A DNA stretch of 31,520 nucleotides from positions 1-31,520 of the forward strand of contig CAYVXX010000020.1 of assembly GCA_964454305.1 (NCBI GenBank). The letters run 5' to 3'. Made by a program: the position numbers and the translations under genes. How positions within the stretch are numbered: position 1 is the first letter of the stretch; each line of letters starts with the position of its first letter. Source of the stretch: JAUSPI01 sp964454305. GTDB lineage: Bacteria; Desulfobacterota; Syntrophia; Syntrophales; JADFWA01. Positions 24,773 to 31,520 of the stretch are shown one piece after another. The notes under the pieces were generated by a model that worked only from the letters and a program-made list of their open reading frames with translations, had not been told where the DNA came from and made no database searches.

Positions 24773-24993
24773 CTACTGGAGCTTCTTATTAACATCAAGT
24801 TCACCGAAAGTATCAACTACTCCGGGGTCATCATTATATTTTGAGAGGGTCACAGGATCCTTTTCAGAATTGCTTGTATGTGTTTGGGGTTGGCAAAGAA
24901 TTCAAAACGTTCAATTTCTTTAAGGATTGCATAAAAATTTTCAGGATTGTCTCTTAGGGAATTATTTGCATATGTTAAAAAGATGTTTTCCAT
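24773..24993 (-). pseudogene. Small gene with an apparent frameshift; STI1-like C-terminus
   Basis: A frame starting at the ATG at 24993 (GGGAGG seven bases before it) codes for 47 residues beginning MENIFLTYANNSLRDNPENF and stops at 24850. In the -1 frame after ILKK the sequence continues as DPVTLSKYNDDPGVVDTF and ends at 24773. Together they form a coherent helical protein of about 73 residues. The second part resembles the NP/DP-helix repeats of STI1 chaperone-binding motifs. The switch lies at an A4 run (CTGAAAAGG), so a one-base indel or sequencing error is the simplest reading. The function is unknown; a real 47-residue protein is the alternative. Confidence 0.4.
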
Positions 24994-25231
24994 TGTGTAC
25001 CTCCCATAGTACCCCCCCCAATTAATCCCCCAGGGAAAACCGCTTGGGAACGCGGTCTTGTCGGACGGCCATCCTATCCCTAGGTTTATCTTTTACTTGT
25101 CTAATTGCCTCACACATAAAATACCATCCATGTACGTTTATCGAGATACGTTATTTTTATCAATTTTACAATTATTAAAATTTCATATGATAAATCAGAA
25201 CTATTTTTCGATCAAAAAAGTGTTGTGAAAA

Positions 25232-25250
25232 TTGATGGGACTTGATGGGA
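25232..25250. repeat. Tandem TTGATGGGA repeat near the island end, possible integrase arm sites
   Basis: TTGATGGGA occurs at 25232-25240 and again at 25242-25250, 10 bp apart, about 100 bp inside the right attachment copy. Short spaced repeats at this distance are typical of integrase arm-type sites. The rest of 24994-25308 is AT-rich and holds no gene I can support. Confidence 0.35.
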
Positions 25251-25308
25251 GATTTGGGGCTTTTGGTGTCCTTTCCTGTCTTATTGGGGACAAATCGTGG
25301 AAACAGAA

Positions 25309-25346
25309 AAAGGGTTACAAGTTATTGATATTACTTGCAACCCTTT
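25309..25346 (-). terminator. Rho-independent terminator after tRNA-Cys
   Basis: AAAGGGTTACAAGT (25309-25322) pairs with ACTTGCAACCCTTT (25333-25346) with one A-C mismatch. On the minus strand it follows the tRNA by 9 bp and ends in TTTTTC. It differs in sequence from the terminator beside the orphan tRNA half, so it came with the island. Confidence 0.8.
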
Positions 25347-25351
25347 GATAT

Positions 25352-25403
25352 TATTTGGAGGCGGCAACCGGACTCGAACCGGTGAATAACGGTTTTGCAG
25401 ACC
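25352..25403 (-). repeat. Right attachment-site copy within tRNA-Cys
   Basis: This is the 52-bp partner of 8385-8436, with perfect identity at an offset of 16,967 bp. Identity ends within the anticodon arm at 25403; beyond it the intact tRNA continues here, while the other copy continues into island DNA. Confidence 0.88.
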
Positions 25404-25431
25404 GCTGCCTTAGCCACTTGGCTATGCCGCC
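25356..25431 (-). tRNA. tRNA-Cys (GCA)
   Basis: A 76-nt cloverleaf including an encoded CCA. The acceptor GGCGGCA pairs with TGCCGCC, the anticodon arm GCGGT-CTGCAAA-ACCGT reads GCA (Cys), and the T arm contains GGTTCGAGTCC. Its 3' half is the island attachment site and is rebuilt by the inserted copy. Confidence 0.97.
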
Positions 25432-25443
25432 TTGAAACTTCTG

Positions 25444-25484
25444 AAAGTTAAGACGCTTGCAAAACCTGCAAACGTCTTAACTTT
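25444..25484. terminator. Long hairpin between the two tRNAs
   Basis: AAAGTTAAGACG and TTGCA pair with TGCAA and CGTCTTAACTTT with one mismatch. The T-rich tail (TTTTATTC) is on the plus strand only, so on the tRNA strand it may act more as a processing structure. Confidence 0.5.
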
Positions 25485-25493
25485 TTATTCGTA

Positions 25494-25568
25494 TGGAGCG
25501 GGCGAACGGATTTGAACCGTCGACGTCCACCTTGGCAAGGTGGCACTCTACCACTGAGTTACGCCCGC
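25494..25568 (-). tRNA. tRNA-Gly (GCC)
   Basis: A 75-nt cloverleaf with encoded CCA. The acceptor GCGGGCG pairs with CGCCCGC, the anticodon stem CCACC/GGTGG holds loop TTGCCAA (anticodon GCC), and the T loop has GGTTCAAATCC. It lies between pgsA and tRNA-Cys, an order shared with E. coli pgsA-glyW-cysT. Confidence 0.97.
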
Positions 25569-25652
25569 ATATGTTTATAGTAGGCGAAAAACTATGTTAA
25601 AATCACTATATTGTCAATAAAAATTTTTATGTTAAATGCTTTTTTTCGGATG

Positions 25653-26258
25653 TTACTCTTCAATTGCTCCCCTGTAAAATTTTACAAAATAGTCTACGCC
25701 TGACCAGATTGTCAAAATGAGGGCAACGTAGAGAATGACCATGCCGACGAGATGGGCATTCAACCCAAACAGCGGATAATGGATTATGAGAGAGGATACG
25801 GCAATATTTTGAGATAGAGTTTTTCTTTTCCCCAGCTTACTGGCAGCAATAACAATACCATCTGATAAGGCAATATTTCTTGTTCCGTCAACAATAATAT
25901 CACGTATGATAATTAAAGCCACGATCCATGCCGGGATATGGCCTATCGGAATCATCAATACCATGGCCGTGTTTATAATAATCTTATCTGCCACGGGATC
26001 CAGCAATTTCCCCATCTTGGTTACAATACCGTATCTTCTGGCTATATAGCCATCCACCAGGTCCGTTAGCGCTGCAAGAATAAAAAGGACTGCTATACAT
26101 AAGCTTAATGTCCTGCCCGGGGAAAGGAGGATCAAAAACAGCACGGGTATAACACCAATTCTCAACAATGTTATGGTGTTGGGAAGATTAAGTATCTTTT
26201 TCTTCTCCGCCCTTATGGGGAGTCTGTCAAATGACTTTTTTAAGAAATCGACGATCAT
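25653..26258 (-). CDS. pgsA: CDP-diacylglycerol--glycerol-3-phosphate 3-phosphatidyltransferase
   Basis: A 201-residue integral membrane enzyme that makes phosphatidylglycerol phosphate, the committed step to phosphatidylglycerol and cardiolipin. NLPNTITLLRIGVIPV opens the protein as in most PgsA. The CDP-alcohol phosphotransferase signature DxxDGxxAR-x8-GxxxDxxxD is read in full from TDLVDGYIARRYG to GKLLDPVADK (about residues 66-90). About six hydrophobic helices are visible. The predicted N-terminus carries a basic 25-residue extension (FLKKSFDRLPIRAEKKK), so a slightly later start is possible. It follows the aldolase gene by 11 bp and precedes the tRNA pair. Confidence 0.93.
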   Translation of the reverse strand: MIVDFLKKSFDRLPIRAEKKKILNLPNTITLLRIGVIPVLFLILLSPGRTLSLCIAVLFILAALTDLVDGYIARRYGIVTKMGKLLDPVADKIIINTAMVLMIPIGHIPAWIVALIIIRDIIVDGTRNIALSDGIVIAASKLGKRKTLSQNIAVSSLIIHYPLFGLNAHLVGMVILYVALILTIWSGVDYFVKFYRGAIEE

Positions 26259-26269
26259 AGATTATCACT

Positions 26270-26923
26270 CTATCCCTTTTTCCCCGGCACCTTTTTCCAA
26301 TCGGCCAGAAACTTTTCTATTCCTATGTCGGTAAGCGGATGCTTTGACAACTGTGCTATCACCTTGAAAGGAATAGTCGCAATATCGGCCCCCATCATCG
26401 CCGCTTCGAGCACGTGCAGCGGGTGTCTCACACTGGCAACAATAACCTCGGTTTCAAAATCATAATTGCTGAAAATAACCATTATCTGTTCCACAAGATC
26501 CATGCCGTCATGGGAAATATCATCGAGTCTTCCCACAAACGGGCTCACATAAGCGGCGCCTGCCTTGGCCGCCATCAGGGCCTGAATAGGAGAAAAAACA
26601 AGCGTTTGATTGACACGAATCCCGGAATCGGAAAGCCTTCTGGTTGCCTTCAATCCCTCAGTAGTCATCGGAACCTTCACAACCACATTATCACCCAGTT
26701 CTGCCAGTTTACTCCCCTCCGCAACAATTCCATCCGCATCTAAACTGATTGCCTCCAGACTCACAGGACCTTCGACTACCGCCAAAATATCCTTTATGAC
26801 AGCCTCAAATTCTTTGTTTTCCTTTGCTATCAGAGACGGGTTGGTAGTCACGCCGTCGACCATTCCCATACTAATGCCTTCTTTAATTTCATCAATATTT
26901 GCAGTGTCTATAAAGAATTTCAT
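26270..26923 (-). CDS. Transaldolase/fructose-6-phosphate aldolase family (TalC/MipB type)
   Basis: A 217-residue short-form class I aldolase. Family marks are KFFIDTANIDEI at the start, DGVTTNPSLIA (about 23-33), VVVKVPMT with the Schiff-base lysine K83, RVNQTLVFSPIQALMAAKAGAAYVSPFVGRLDD, and IVASVRHPLHVLEAAMMGADIATIPF. In anaerobes that lack large transaldolase these short proteins serve the pentose phosphate pathway; the alternative is fructose-6-phosphate aldolase activity, and sequence alone does not settle it. It lies between a YHS-type gene and pgsA, all reading the same way. Confidence 0.93.
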   Translation of the reverse strand: MKFFIDTANIDEIKEGISMGMVDGVTTNPSLIAKENKEFEAVIKDILAVVEGPVSLEAISLDADGIVAEGSKLAELGDNVVVKVPMTTEGLKATRRLSDSGIRVNQTLVFSPIQALMAAKAGAAYVSPFVGRLDDISHDGMDLVEQIMVIFSNYDFETEVIVASVRHPLHVLEAAMMGADIATIPFKVIAQLSKHPLTDIGIEKFLADWKKVPGKKG

Positions 26924-26948
26924 GCAACCTCCTCATACTTACTCAATA

Positions 26949-27221
26949 TCATTGATCGGAGCTTTTCCCCTCCGCCTTATATTTATTAAAACATTCTTCA
27001 CTGCAGAAGTAAACCGTCTTGCCATTTATAGATGCCCTGTAAGCATCGCTTATCGGCACATAAGTATGGCAGTAAGGATCCATCACTAAATCCTCCTTTT
27101 CAATAGGCACCACTCTTTCAGGAAACTCATCTGGCGGTTTCGCCGAAGGAAGGAAAATACCTCTGGCCAGCCGATATACTAAATAAATGATTCCAGCCGT
27201 AACTATAAAACGAAGAAACAT
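26949..27221 (-). CDS. Membrane-anchored YHS/TRASH-like small protein
   Basis: A 90-residue protein with one N-terminal membrane helix (FLRFIVTAGIIYLVYRLARGIF) and a soluble C-terminal metal-binding-type domain: MDPYCHTYVPISDAYRASINGKTVYFCSEECFNKY, with cysteines in DPYC and FCSEEC. YHS-type domains often bind metals and occur near metal handling or redox genes; the role here is unknown. The ATG at 27221 with AGGAGTAAT before it is preferred to a TTG at 27248 that would add nine residues. It is embedded between folK and the aldolase gene. Confidence 0.8.
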   Translation of the reverse strand: MFLRFIVTAGIIYLVYRLARGIFLPSAKPPDEFPERVVPIEKEDLVMDPYCHTYVPISDAYRASINGKTVYFCSEECFNKYKAEGKSSDQ

Positions 27222-27279
27222 ATTACTCCTATTTTCATGAGCGCTCAACTATCAGCTCTCAGCTTTTAGCAAAAAGAGA

Positions 27280-27822
27280 TTAGATGTAAAACCACTTTTC
27301 TTTATTTTGCTTATGGCTGTTTGCCGACTGCATGTTAATTATTTCAACTCCACTTCTATCATCAAGACCGTCCAGCAGTTCCTTGACTGAAACTCCAAAG
27401 GCGGGGTGAACAAAATCAGGTGCAATCTCACATAACGGAACGAGGACAAACCGTCTTTTATGAAGCTCGGGGTGAGGTATCAAAAGTGTTTCATCACCTA
27501 TGGTATTCTGTCCATAAAGAAGAATGTCCAGATCTATTGTTCTCGGGCCCCATTTTTCTGCTCTTATCCTGCCCATGTCATTTTCGATCTGCTGCAGGCT
27601 CTTCAAGAAAAAATGCGCAGAAAGAGTTGTTCTCGCTTCAATAACACAATTAACGAACGGATCTTGTTCTGAAAAACCTACGGGCTCTGTCCTGTACAAA
27701 GACGACCTCTGGAGGACATCAACATCATCGAGAGACGAGATGAGTTCAACAGCCCGAAGGCAATTACCAATGGGATTACCCAGATTGGAACCTATACATA
27801 CAAAACTGACAATGCCAGGCAC
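27280..27822 (-). CDS. folK: 2-amino-4-hydroxy-6-hydroxymethyldihydropteridine pyrophosphokinase
   Basis: HPPK transfers pyrophosphate from ATP to 6-hydroxymethyl-dihydropterin in folate synthesis. Seen are CIGSNLGNP near the start, LYRTEPVGFSEQDPFVNCV, the loop GRIRAEKWGPRTIDLDILLYG (signature with the two metal-binding Asp), and IPHPELHKRRFVLVPLCEIAPDFVHP. Length from the chosen start is 180 residues, slightly long because of a hydrophilic C-terminal tail. The start is uncertain: the frame is open to 27888, but that stretch is an inverted-repeat element, so I use the GTG at 27822 (27834 is also possible). It follows dapB by about 100 bp on the same strand. Confidence 0.92.
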   Translation of the reverse strand: MPGIVSFVCIGSNLGNPIGNCLRAVELISSLDDVDVLQRSSLYRTEPVGFSEQDPFVNCVIEARTTLSAHFFLKSLQQIENDMGRIRAEKWGPRTIDLDILLYGQNTIGDETLLIPHPELHKRRFVLVPLCEIAPDFVHPAFGVSVKELLDGLDDRSGVEIINMQSANSHKQNKEKWFYI

Positions 27823-27842
27823 CTTCTCTACCACCTTATTTT

Positions 27843-27889
27843 GTTGGGTTTCGTTCCTCCCGCCAAAGGCGGATCTTCGGCAACCCAAC
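27843..27889. repeat. REP-like nested inverted repeat
   Basis: GTTGGGTT (27843-27850) pairs with AACCCAAC (27882-27889), and an inner CCGCC (27860-27864) pairs with GGCGG (27868-27872). This resembles the GTTGGGTT/AACCCAAC intergenic repeats scattered through many proteobacterial genomes. It lies between dapB and folK and opens the folK frame falsely. A short TTTAAAC tandem tract follows at about 27897-27912. Confidence 0.65.
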
Positions 27890-27927
27890 CTACATACTTT
27901 AAACTTTAAACTTTGAACTCGAAACTC

Positions 27928-28734
27928 TTAATCCCTCAATCCCAGCACGTCCTGCATATCGTAAAGCCCGTTTTTCTGGTTTACAATCCACATCGCCGCC
28001 CTGATCGCACCCTTTGCAAAGTTGTCCCGGCTGTGGGCCCTGTGGATAAATTCCAGCCGTTCACCGGTACCGCCGAAAATAACGGTATGTTCACCAACGA
28101 TATCACCGGCCCTCACAGTTTGAACGCCTATTTCACCCTTTGTCCGCGCTCCAATCATGCCCTTTCTTCCATAGACACCCACCTGATCCAGATCACGGTC
28201 GAGGGAGGCGGCGATAATCTGGGCCATCTTCACTGCCGTCCCGCTGGGTGCATCTTTCTTTAAGTTATGATGTGCCTCCACTATCTCTACATCAAAGTCA
28301 TCTCCCAGGATACCGGCCACATCTTCCAGCACTTTAAACATCACATTGACACCAATACTCATATTGGGGGCAAGAACGCATCTTGTTTTTTCGGCTAATT
28401 TTTTCACCTTCCCCATATCGTCCGGTGTAAATCCCGTACTTCCAATCACGATGGCTCTATTATTTTCAGCGGCAATCCCAAGATGAACAAGAGATGTCTC
28501 ATGATTTGTAAAATCTATGATGACATCCCCATTCCGGACAGATTTTTGAATATCATCCTCTATTATTACACCGGTTTTACCCAAACCGAGTCGCTCCCCG
28601 GCATCCTTACCAACAGACGGGTGACCCTTCATCTCCACGGCGCCGGCTACCTCTATTCCTTCAGTCTCGGAAATGAAGCTTATTATCCTGCTCCCCATCC
28701 TGCCGGCAGCGCCTGTAACGATCACTCTGACCAT
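27928..28734 (-). CDS. dapB: 4-hydroxy-tetrahydrodipicolinate reductase
   Basis: A 268-residue DapB, second enzyme of the lysine/diaminopimelate branch. The NAD(P)-binding start is VIVTGAAGRMGSRII (residues 4-18). DFTNHE and GSTGFTPDDM follow, and the substrate motif EAHHNLKKDAPSGTA (about 155-169) holds the catalytic His pair and Lys. GDIVGEHTVIFGGTGERLEF is the usual C-terminal block. It begins 12 bp after dapA, so they are co-transcribed with lysA upstream. Product feeds both lysine and cell-wall diaminopimelate. Confidence 0.97.
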   Translation of the reverse strand: MVRVIVTGAAGRMGSRIISFISETEGIEVAGAVEMKGHPSVGKDAGERLGLGKTGVIIEDDIQKSVRNGDVIIDFTNHETSLVHLGIAAENNRAIVIGSTGFTPDDMGKVKKLAEKTRCVLAPNMSIGVNVMFKVLEDVAGILGDDFDVEIVEAHHNLKKDAPSGTAVKMAQIIAASLDRDLDQVGVYGRKGMIGARTKGEIGVQTVRAGDIVGEHTVIFGGTGERLEFIHRAHSRDNFAKGAIRAAMWIVNQKNGLYDMQDVLGLRD

Positions 28735-28746
28735 AGCAAATATCCT

Positions 28747-29619
28747 CTAAATCAATCCGTAATCTGACACGACCTTCTTCAGCTTTTCATAATTGGCATC
28801 GGACATCTTCGACAGGGGAAGTCTCAGCTCATATTCAATCTTTCCCATCATGGCAAGCGTCGCCTTTACGGGAACAGGATTAGTCTCAAAAAAGAGTGCG
28901 TCCATCAGGGGAAACATCTTGTAATGCAATGCCCTCGCCCGCGGTAAATCGCCCGCCTCAAAAGCATCAATCATGCCCGCCATATCAGCCGGTGCCACAT
29001 TCGACGTTACAGAAATGACCCCCTTTCCTCCAACGGCGAGGAGAGGAAGAACGGTAAAATCGTCACCGGACAGAACAGTAAAGTCATCGCCGCAACAACC
29101 GATGACTTCACTCACCTGATGAAGTGATCCGGTTGCTTCTTTTATCCCGACAATATTGTCGATCCGGGATAATCTGCCAACCGTTTCCGGTAAAAGATTG
29201 GTTCCCGTTCTGCTCGGAACGTTGTACGGGATGATCGGAATCGGAACTTTTTCAGCTATCATTTTATAATGCTGGTACAGGCCTTCCTGTGTCGGCCTGT
29301 TGTAATAAGGTGTTATCATCAACGCTCCGTCCACCCCTGCATCATAAGCATGCTTTGTTAACCGTACAGCTTCTTCGGTGCTGTTCGATCCTGTACCGGC
29401 AATAACGGGCACTCTCTTGTTGACCGCCTCCACGGTGATTTCAATAACCCTGTCATGTTCCTCATATGACAGTGTAGCAGATTCACCAGTCGTCCCGCAG
29501 GGAACTATGCCATCGGTCCCATTCTTTATCTGGAACTCGATAAGTTCCCTGAATGACTCCTCGTCCACCTTTCCATCCTTGAAAGGTGTGACAATCGCCA
29601 CTATCGCGCCCTTAAACAT
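28747..29619 (-). CDS. dapA: 4-hydroxy-tetrahydrodipicolinate synthase
   Basis: A 290-residue class I aldolase condensing pyruvate with aspartate semialdehyde. Motifs: FKGAIVAIVTPFKDGKVD at the start, PCGTTGES (about 40-47), ITPYYNRPTQEGLYQHY with the catalytic Tyr, YNVPSRTGTNL, and VGIKEATG with the Schiff-base Lys. It sits between lysA and dapB in the lysine cluster. A GGAGGAATTT ribosome site precedes the ATG. The sequence is ordinary for the family. Confidence 0.97.
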   Translation of the reverse strand: MFKGAIVAIVTPFKDGKVDEESFRELIEFQIKNGTDGIVPCGTTGESATLSYEEHDRVIEITVEAVNKRVPVIAGTGSNSTEEAVRLTKHAYDAGVDGALMITPYYNRPTQEGLYQHYKMIAEKVPIPIIPYNVPSRTGTNLLPETVGRLSRIDNIVGIKEATGSLHQVSEVIGCCGDDFTVLSGDDFTVLPLLAVGGKGVISVTSNVAPADMAGMIDAFEAGDLPRARALHYKMFPLMDALFFETNPVPVKATLAMMGKIEYELRLPLSKMSDANYEKLKKVVSDYGLI

Positions 29620-29687
29620 AAATTCCTCCTTCTATCCTGCTCTTTCCATTATTCGTAAAAATTCCATTAAAGGGAGAGGGTTAACTT

Positions 29688-30947
29688 TTATCCTTTCAAA
29701 AATTCCGGTATCTCCTCCCCCTTGATCAGATCAGAATATTCTTCTCTCTCTCTTATAACATAATACCGATCATCCTTAACAAGAATCTCCGGTATTTTGG
29801 GTCTCGAATTATAATTTGATGCCATGGTAAAACCGTAAGCACCAGCGCTCATTACCGTAATAAGCTCCTCTTTGTTGAACCGAGGGAGCATCCTCCCCTT
29901 TGCAAGAAAATCCCCCGACTCACAGATCGGCCCAACAACATCTGCGAGAAAACTCTCCCTATCGCTCAATATTACAGGTTGGATGTGATGGTATGAATCA
30001 TAGAGACTGGGGCGTATCAAATCGTTCATTCCTGCATCGACGATAACAAAATTTTTGTCAACATTACTCTTCGTGTAAAGCACTTTGGAAACCAGTATCC
30101 CGGCATTGCCGACAATCACCCGTCCGGGCTCAAGTATGAAAGTGCATCCGATATCCTTCGAGGCATCGATAACCGCCCGTGCATACTCCTCCGGATCAGG
30201 GGGAGTTTCATTATCGTATCTAATTCCGAGACCGCCCCCGAGGTCGAGATATTTTATATCAATATCTTCTTCCCTGAGAAGGTATATCAATTTTTTTAAA
30301 CGGTCAATGGCGCCTAAAAAAGGAGAAATTTCAGTCACCTGAGAACCTATGTGGCAATCCACCCCTATAATATCAACGTGCTCTAATCTCTTTGCCTTAC
30401 GGTATTCGTCCAGAGATCTTTCAACATCTATTCCAAATTTACTCTCCTTAAGACCGGTTGCTATATGAGGATGTGTCATCGGATCAATATCCGGATTTAT
30501 CCGTAAGGCAATCCCGGCTTTTTTACCCATCCTCCTCGCACAGTCATTTATCAACTCAAGTTCCTGGGAAGATTCAACATTAAACATCAGTATTCCGGCT
30601 TTGAGGGCACTCTCTATCTCATCCACTCTCTTTCCGACACCGGAATAAACTACCTTATTCGGATCAGTACCTGCCTTGAGCGCACGGTACAACTCCCCCC
30701 CGGAAACAACGTCCATTCCCCCGCCTTCATTTACGAATATTTTCAGTATGGCTATATTAGAATTCGACTTGACGGAAAAACAGGTGATATGGGGAACATC
30801 AGCAAAGGCCGTATCAAAGACGCGAAAATGACGTGTCAGGGCCCTGTGGCTGTATAAATAAAAAGGTGTCCCAACCTTCCTGGCAACATCATCGAGGGGC
30901 ACTTCTTCACACCATAGCGTATTGTCTACATAATTGAAATAATTCAT
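29688..30947 (-). CDS. lysA: Diaminopimelate decarboxylase
   Basis: A 419-residue PLP enzyme of the alanine racemase fold that makes lysine from meso-diaminopimelate. The PLP lysine is in CFSVKSNSN (usual YAVKAN). Also seen are GVDCHIGSQV, YLDLGGGLGIRY, EPGRVIVGNAG, VVGPICESGDFLAK with the conserved Cys-Glu of the active site, and GAYGFTMASNYN near the end. It heads the lysA-dapA-dapB block and is preceded by a small lipoprotein gene, an arrangement I have seen in several deltaproteobacterial gene neighbourhoods. Confidence 0.97.
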   Translation of the reverse strand: MNYFNYVDNTLWCEEVPLDDVARKVGTPFYLYSHRALTRHFRVFDTAFADVPHITCFSVKSNSNIAILKIFVNEGGGMDVVSGGELYRALKAGTDPNKVVYSGVGKRVDEIESALKAGILMFNVESSQELELINDCARRMGKKAGIALRINPDIDPMTHPHIATGLKESKFGIDVERSLDEYRKAKRLEHVDIIGVDCHIGSQVTEISPFLGAIDRLKKLIYLLREEDIDIKYLDLGGGLGIRYDNETPPDPEEYARAVIDASKDIGCTFILEPGRVIVGNAGILVSKVLYTKSNVDKNFVIVDAGMNDLIRPSLYDSYHHIQPVILSDRESFLADVVGPICESGDFLAKGRMLPRFNKEELITVMSAGAYGFTMASNYNSRPKIPEILVKDDRYYVIREREEYSDLIKGEEIPEFLKG

Positions 30948-31028
30948 AGCTACATCATAAGATATTAAAAATCACTGGTCCTCAATACGATATTTTCAAA
31001 ACTGTATAAAATTTTAAAAATATGATTC

Positions 31029-31484
31029 TCAATATTTGATTTCCGCAATATTGGAATCGCCACTGCAATACCCGTCGGCATTACATGTCTCAATCTTATA
31101 AGAATACAACCATCCTGCCTTTACCTTTGAATCAAGATAATTTATTTTCCTCTTTGCTTCCTTGAGCAGTTTTGAATCCCCGGAGGAAAGCTCGGCAATA
31201 AGTAAATATTCTCGCGGACAACCGACACAACTGTCACCTTCTATTTCCAGTGCACTTCTGTATATCTTAAATCCGGCAACATCAGTGTTACGTTCCGGAA
31301 CACTCCAGCCAAGAATAATTTCTTTGTCGGCGATTTTGACGCTGAGATCAGCAATCGCCTCCGGAATTTTGACTTCAAGCGGAACAGGGTTCCCCTTTTT
31401 ACCGCAACTAAGACAAAATACCGTCAGGAAAAAGATGCCTATTATCAATAAAACATTTTTCACGGTATTATTTTTGATGACCAA
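31029..31484 (-). CDS. Small lipoprotein with a fibronectin-III-like domain
   Basis: A 151-residue envelope lipoprotein. A hydrophobic signal (NVLLIIGIFFLTVF) is followed by the lipobox LSCG, with lipidation predicted on C27 and a GKKG stretch after it. The mature part resembles one fibronectin type III fold: PEAIADLSVKIADKEIILGWSVPE, then VAGFKIYRSA, a GWLYSYKIETCNADG strand pair and a last strand SNIAEIKY. Extra cysteines (CVGC and C in ETCNADGYC) may form disulfides. The function is unknown. It lies 81 bp before lysA on the same strand. Confidence 0.78.
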   Translation of the reverse strand: MVIKNNTVKNVLLIIGIFFLTVFCLSCGKKGNPVPLEVKIPEAIADLSVKIADKEIILGWSVPERNTDVAGFKIYRSALEIEGDSCVGCPREYLLIAELSSGDSKLLKEAKRKINYLDSKVKAGWLYSYKIETCNADGYCSGDSNIAEIKY

Positions 31485-31520
31485 ACGCCCTCCCCCACAT
31501 AATTGTTTTTAATCTTTACC

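Noticed and set aside
24850..24870. Programmed -1 frameshifting in the small gene
   Set aside because: The A4 run is not a classical X-XXY-YYZ slippery site and I see no clear downstream stem, so an indel or sequencing error is simpler.
8437..25351. An integrase or transposase within the island
   Set aside because: I looked for tyrosine recombinase, serine recombinase and transposase motifs on both strands, including the short gaps, and found none.
1..31520. CRISPR array, prophage or toxin-antitoxin pair
   Set aside because: No regularly spaced repeats, phage structural genes or paired small toxin/antitoxin frames were seen.

Overview
The window looks like a scaffold from a draft or metagenome-assembled genome of an anaerobic, moderately AT-rich Gram-negative bacterium. 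A deltaproteobacterial/Desulfobacterota lineage (Syntrophia-like) is my inference. It rests on a rubrerythrin, a B12 mutase, a TRAP dicarboxylate transporter, secreted LPP20-type and lipoprotein genes, and the linkage of lysA-dapA-dapB-folK with pgsA and tRNAs. One run of exactly 100 N (16986-17085) is an assembly gap.

Layout. 1-8384 is ordinary chromosome: a universal-stress-type protein and a GAF protein (+), mutL-miaA (-), a secreted LPP20-type protein (-), a broken MFS transporter (+), rubrerythrin (+) and exonuclease III (+). 25356-31484 is also ordinary chromosome, all on the minus strand: a lipoprotein, lysA, dapA, dapB, folK, a YHS-type small protein, a transaldolase-like aldolase, pgsA, tRNA-Gly and tRNA-Cys. 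The pgsA-tRNA-Gly-tRNA-Cys order matches the pgsA-glyW-cysT order of E. coli.

Between them, 8385-25403, lies what I read as a genomic island inserted in the 3' half of tRNA-Cys. A perfect 52-bp direct repeat (8385-8436 and 25352-25403) runs from the anticodon loop to just past the CCA end. The intact tRNA is at the high-coordinate end and the orphan 3' half at the low-coordinate end. A different terminator follows each copy. No integrase remains.

The island carries one metabolic programme, nearly all on the minus strand: a fumarate-reductase-like flavoprotein, an IclR regulator, a fused class I fumarase, a SucC/SucD-like CoA ligase, a HpcH/HpaI (CitE-like) lyase, a TRAP transporter (DctP, DctQ, DctM) and a three-part glutamate-mutase-type B12 system (activator, B12-binding subunit, catalytic subunit). 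At face value this is the methylaspartate route, but methylaspartate ammonia-lyase is missing. The catalytic mutase subunit has also lost the residues that hold the substrate amino group and neighbouring contacts (E171, Y177 and Y181 of the Clostridium enzyme are C, E and M here), while keeping all three carboxylate-binding arginines and the adenosyl-site Lys/Glu. I therefore propose a mutase for an amino-free C5 dicarboxylate, for example glutarate to 2-methylsuccinate. The flavoprotein would give mesaconate, the fumarase citramalate, the ligase citramalyl-CoA, and the lyase acetyl-CoA plus pyruvate. This is the most interesting object in the window.

The island also shows wear: a tandem duplication leaving dead fragments of the ligase alpha subunit and lyase genes, a zinc-finger-like remnant, a probably frameshifted small gene near the tRNA end, and a HU-family gene with no good start codon at the other end. 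The N gap inside the lyase gene is false: the flanking contig ends share the same 55 bp, and joining them restores a 288-residue protein.
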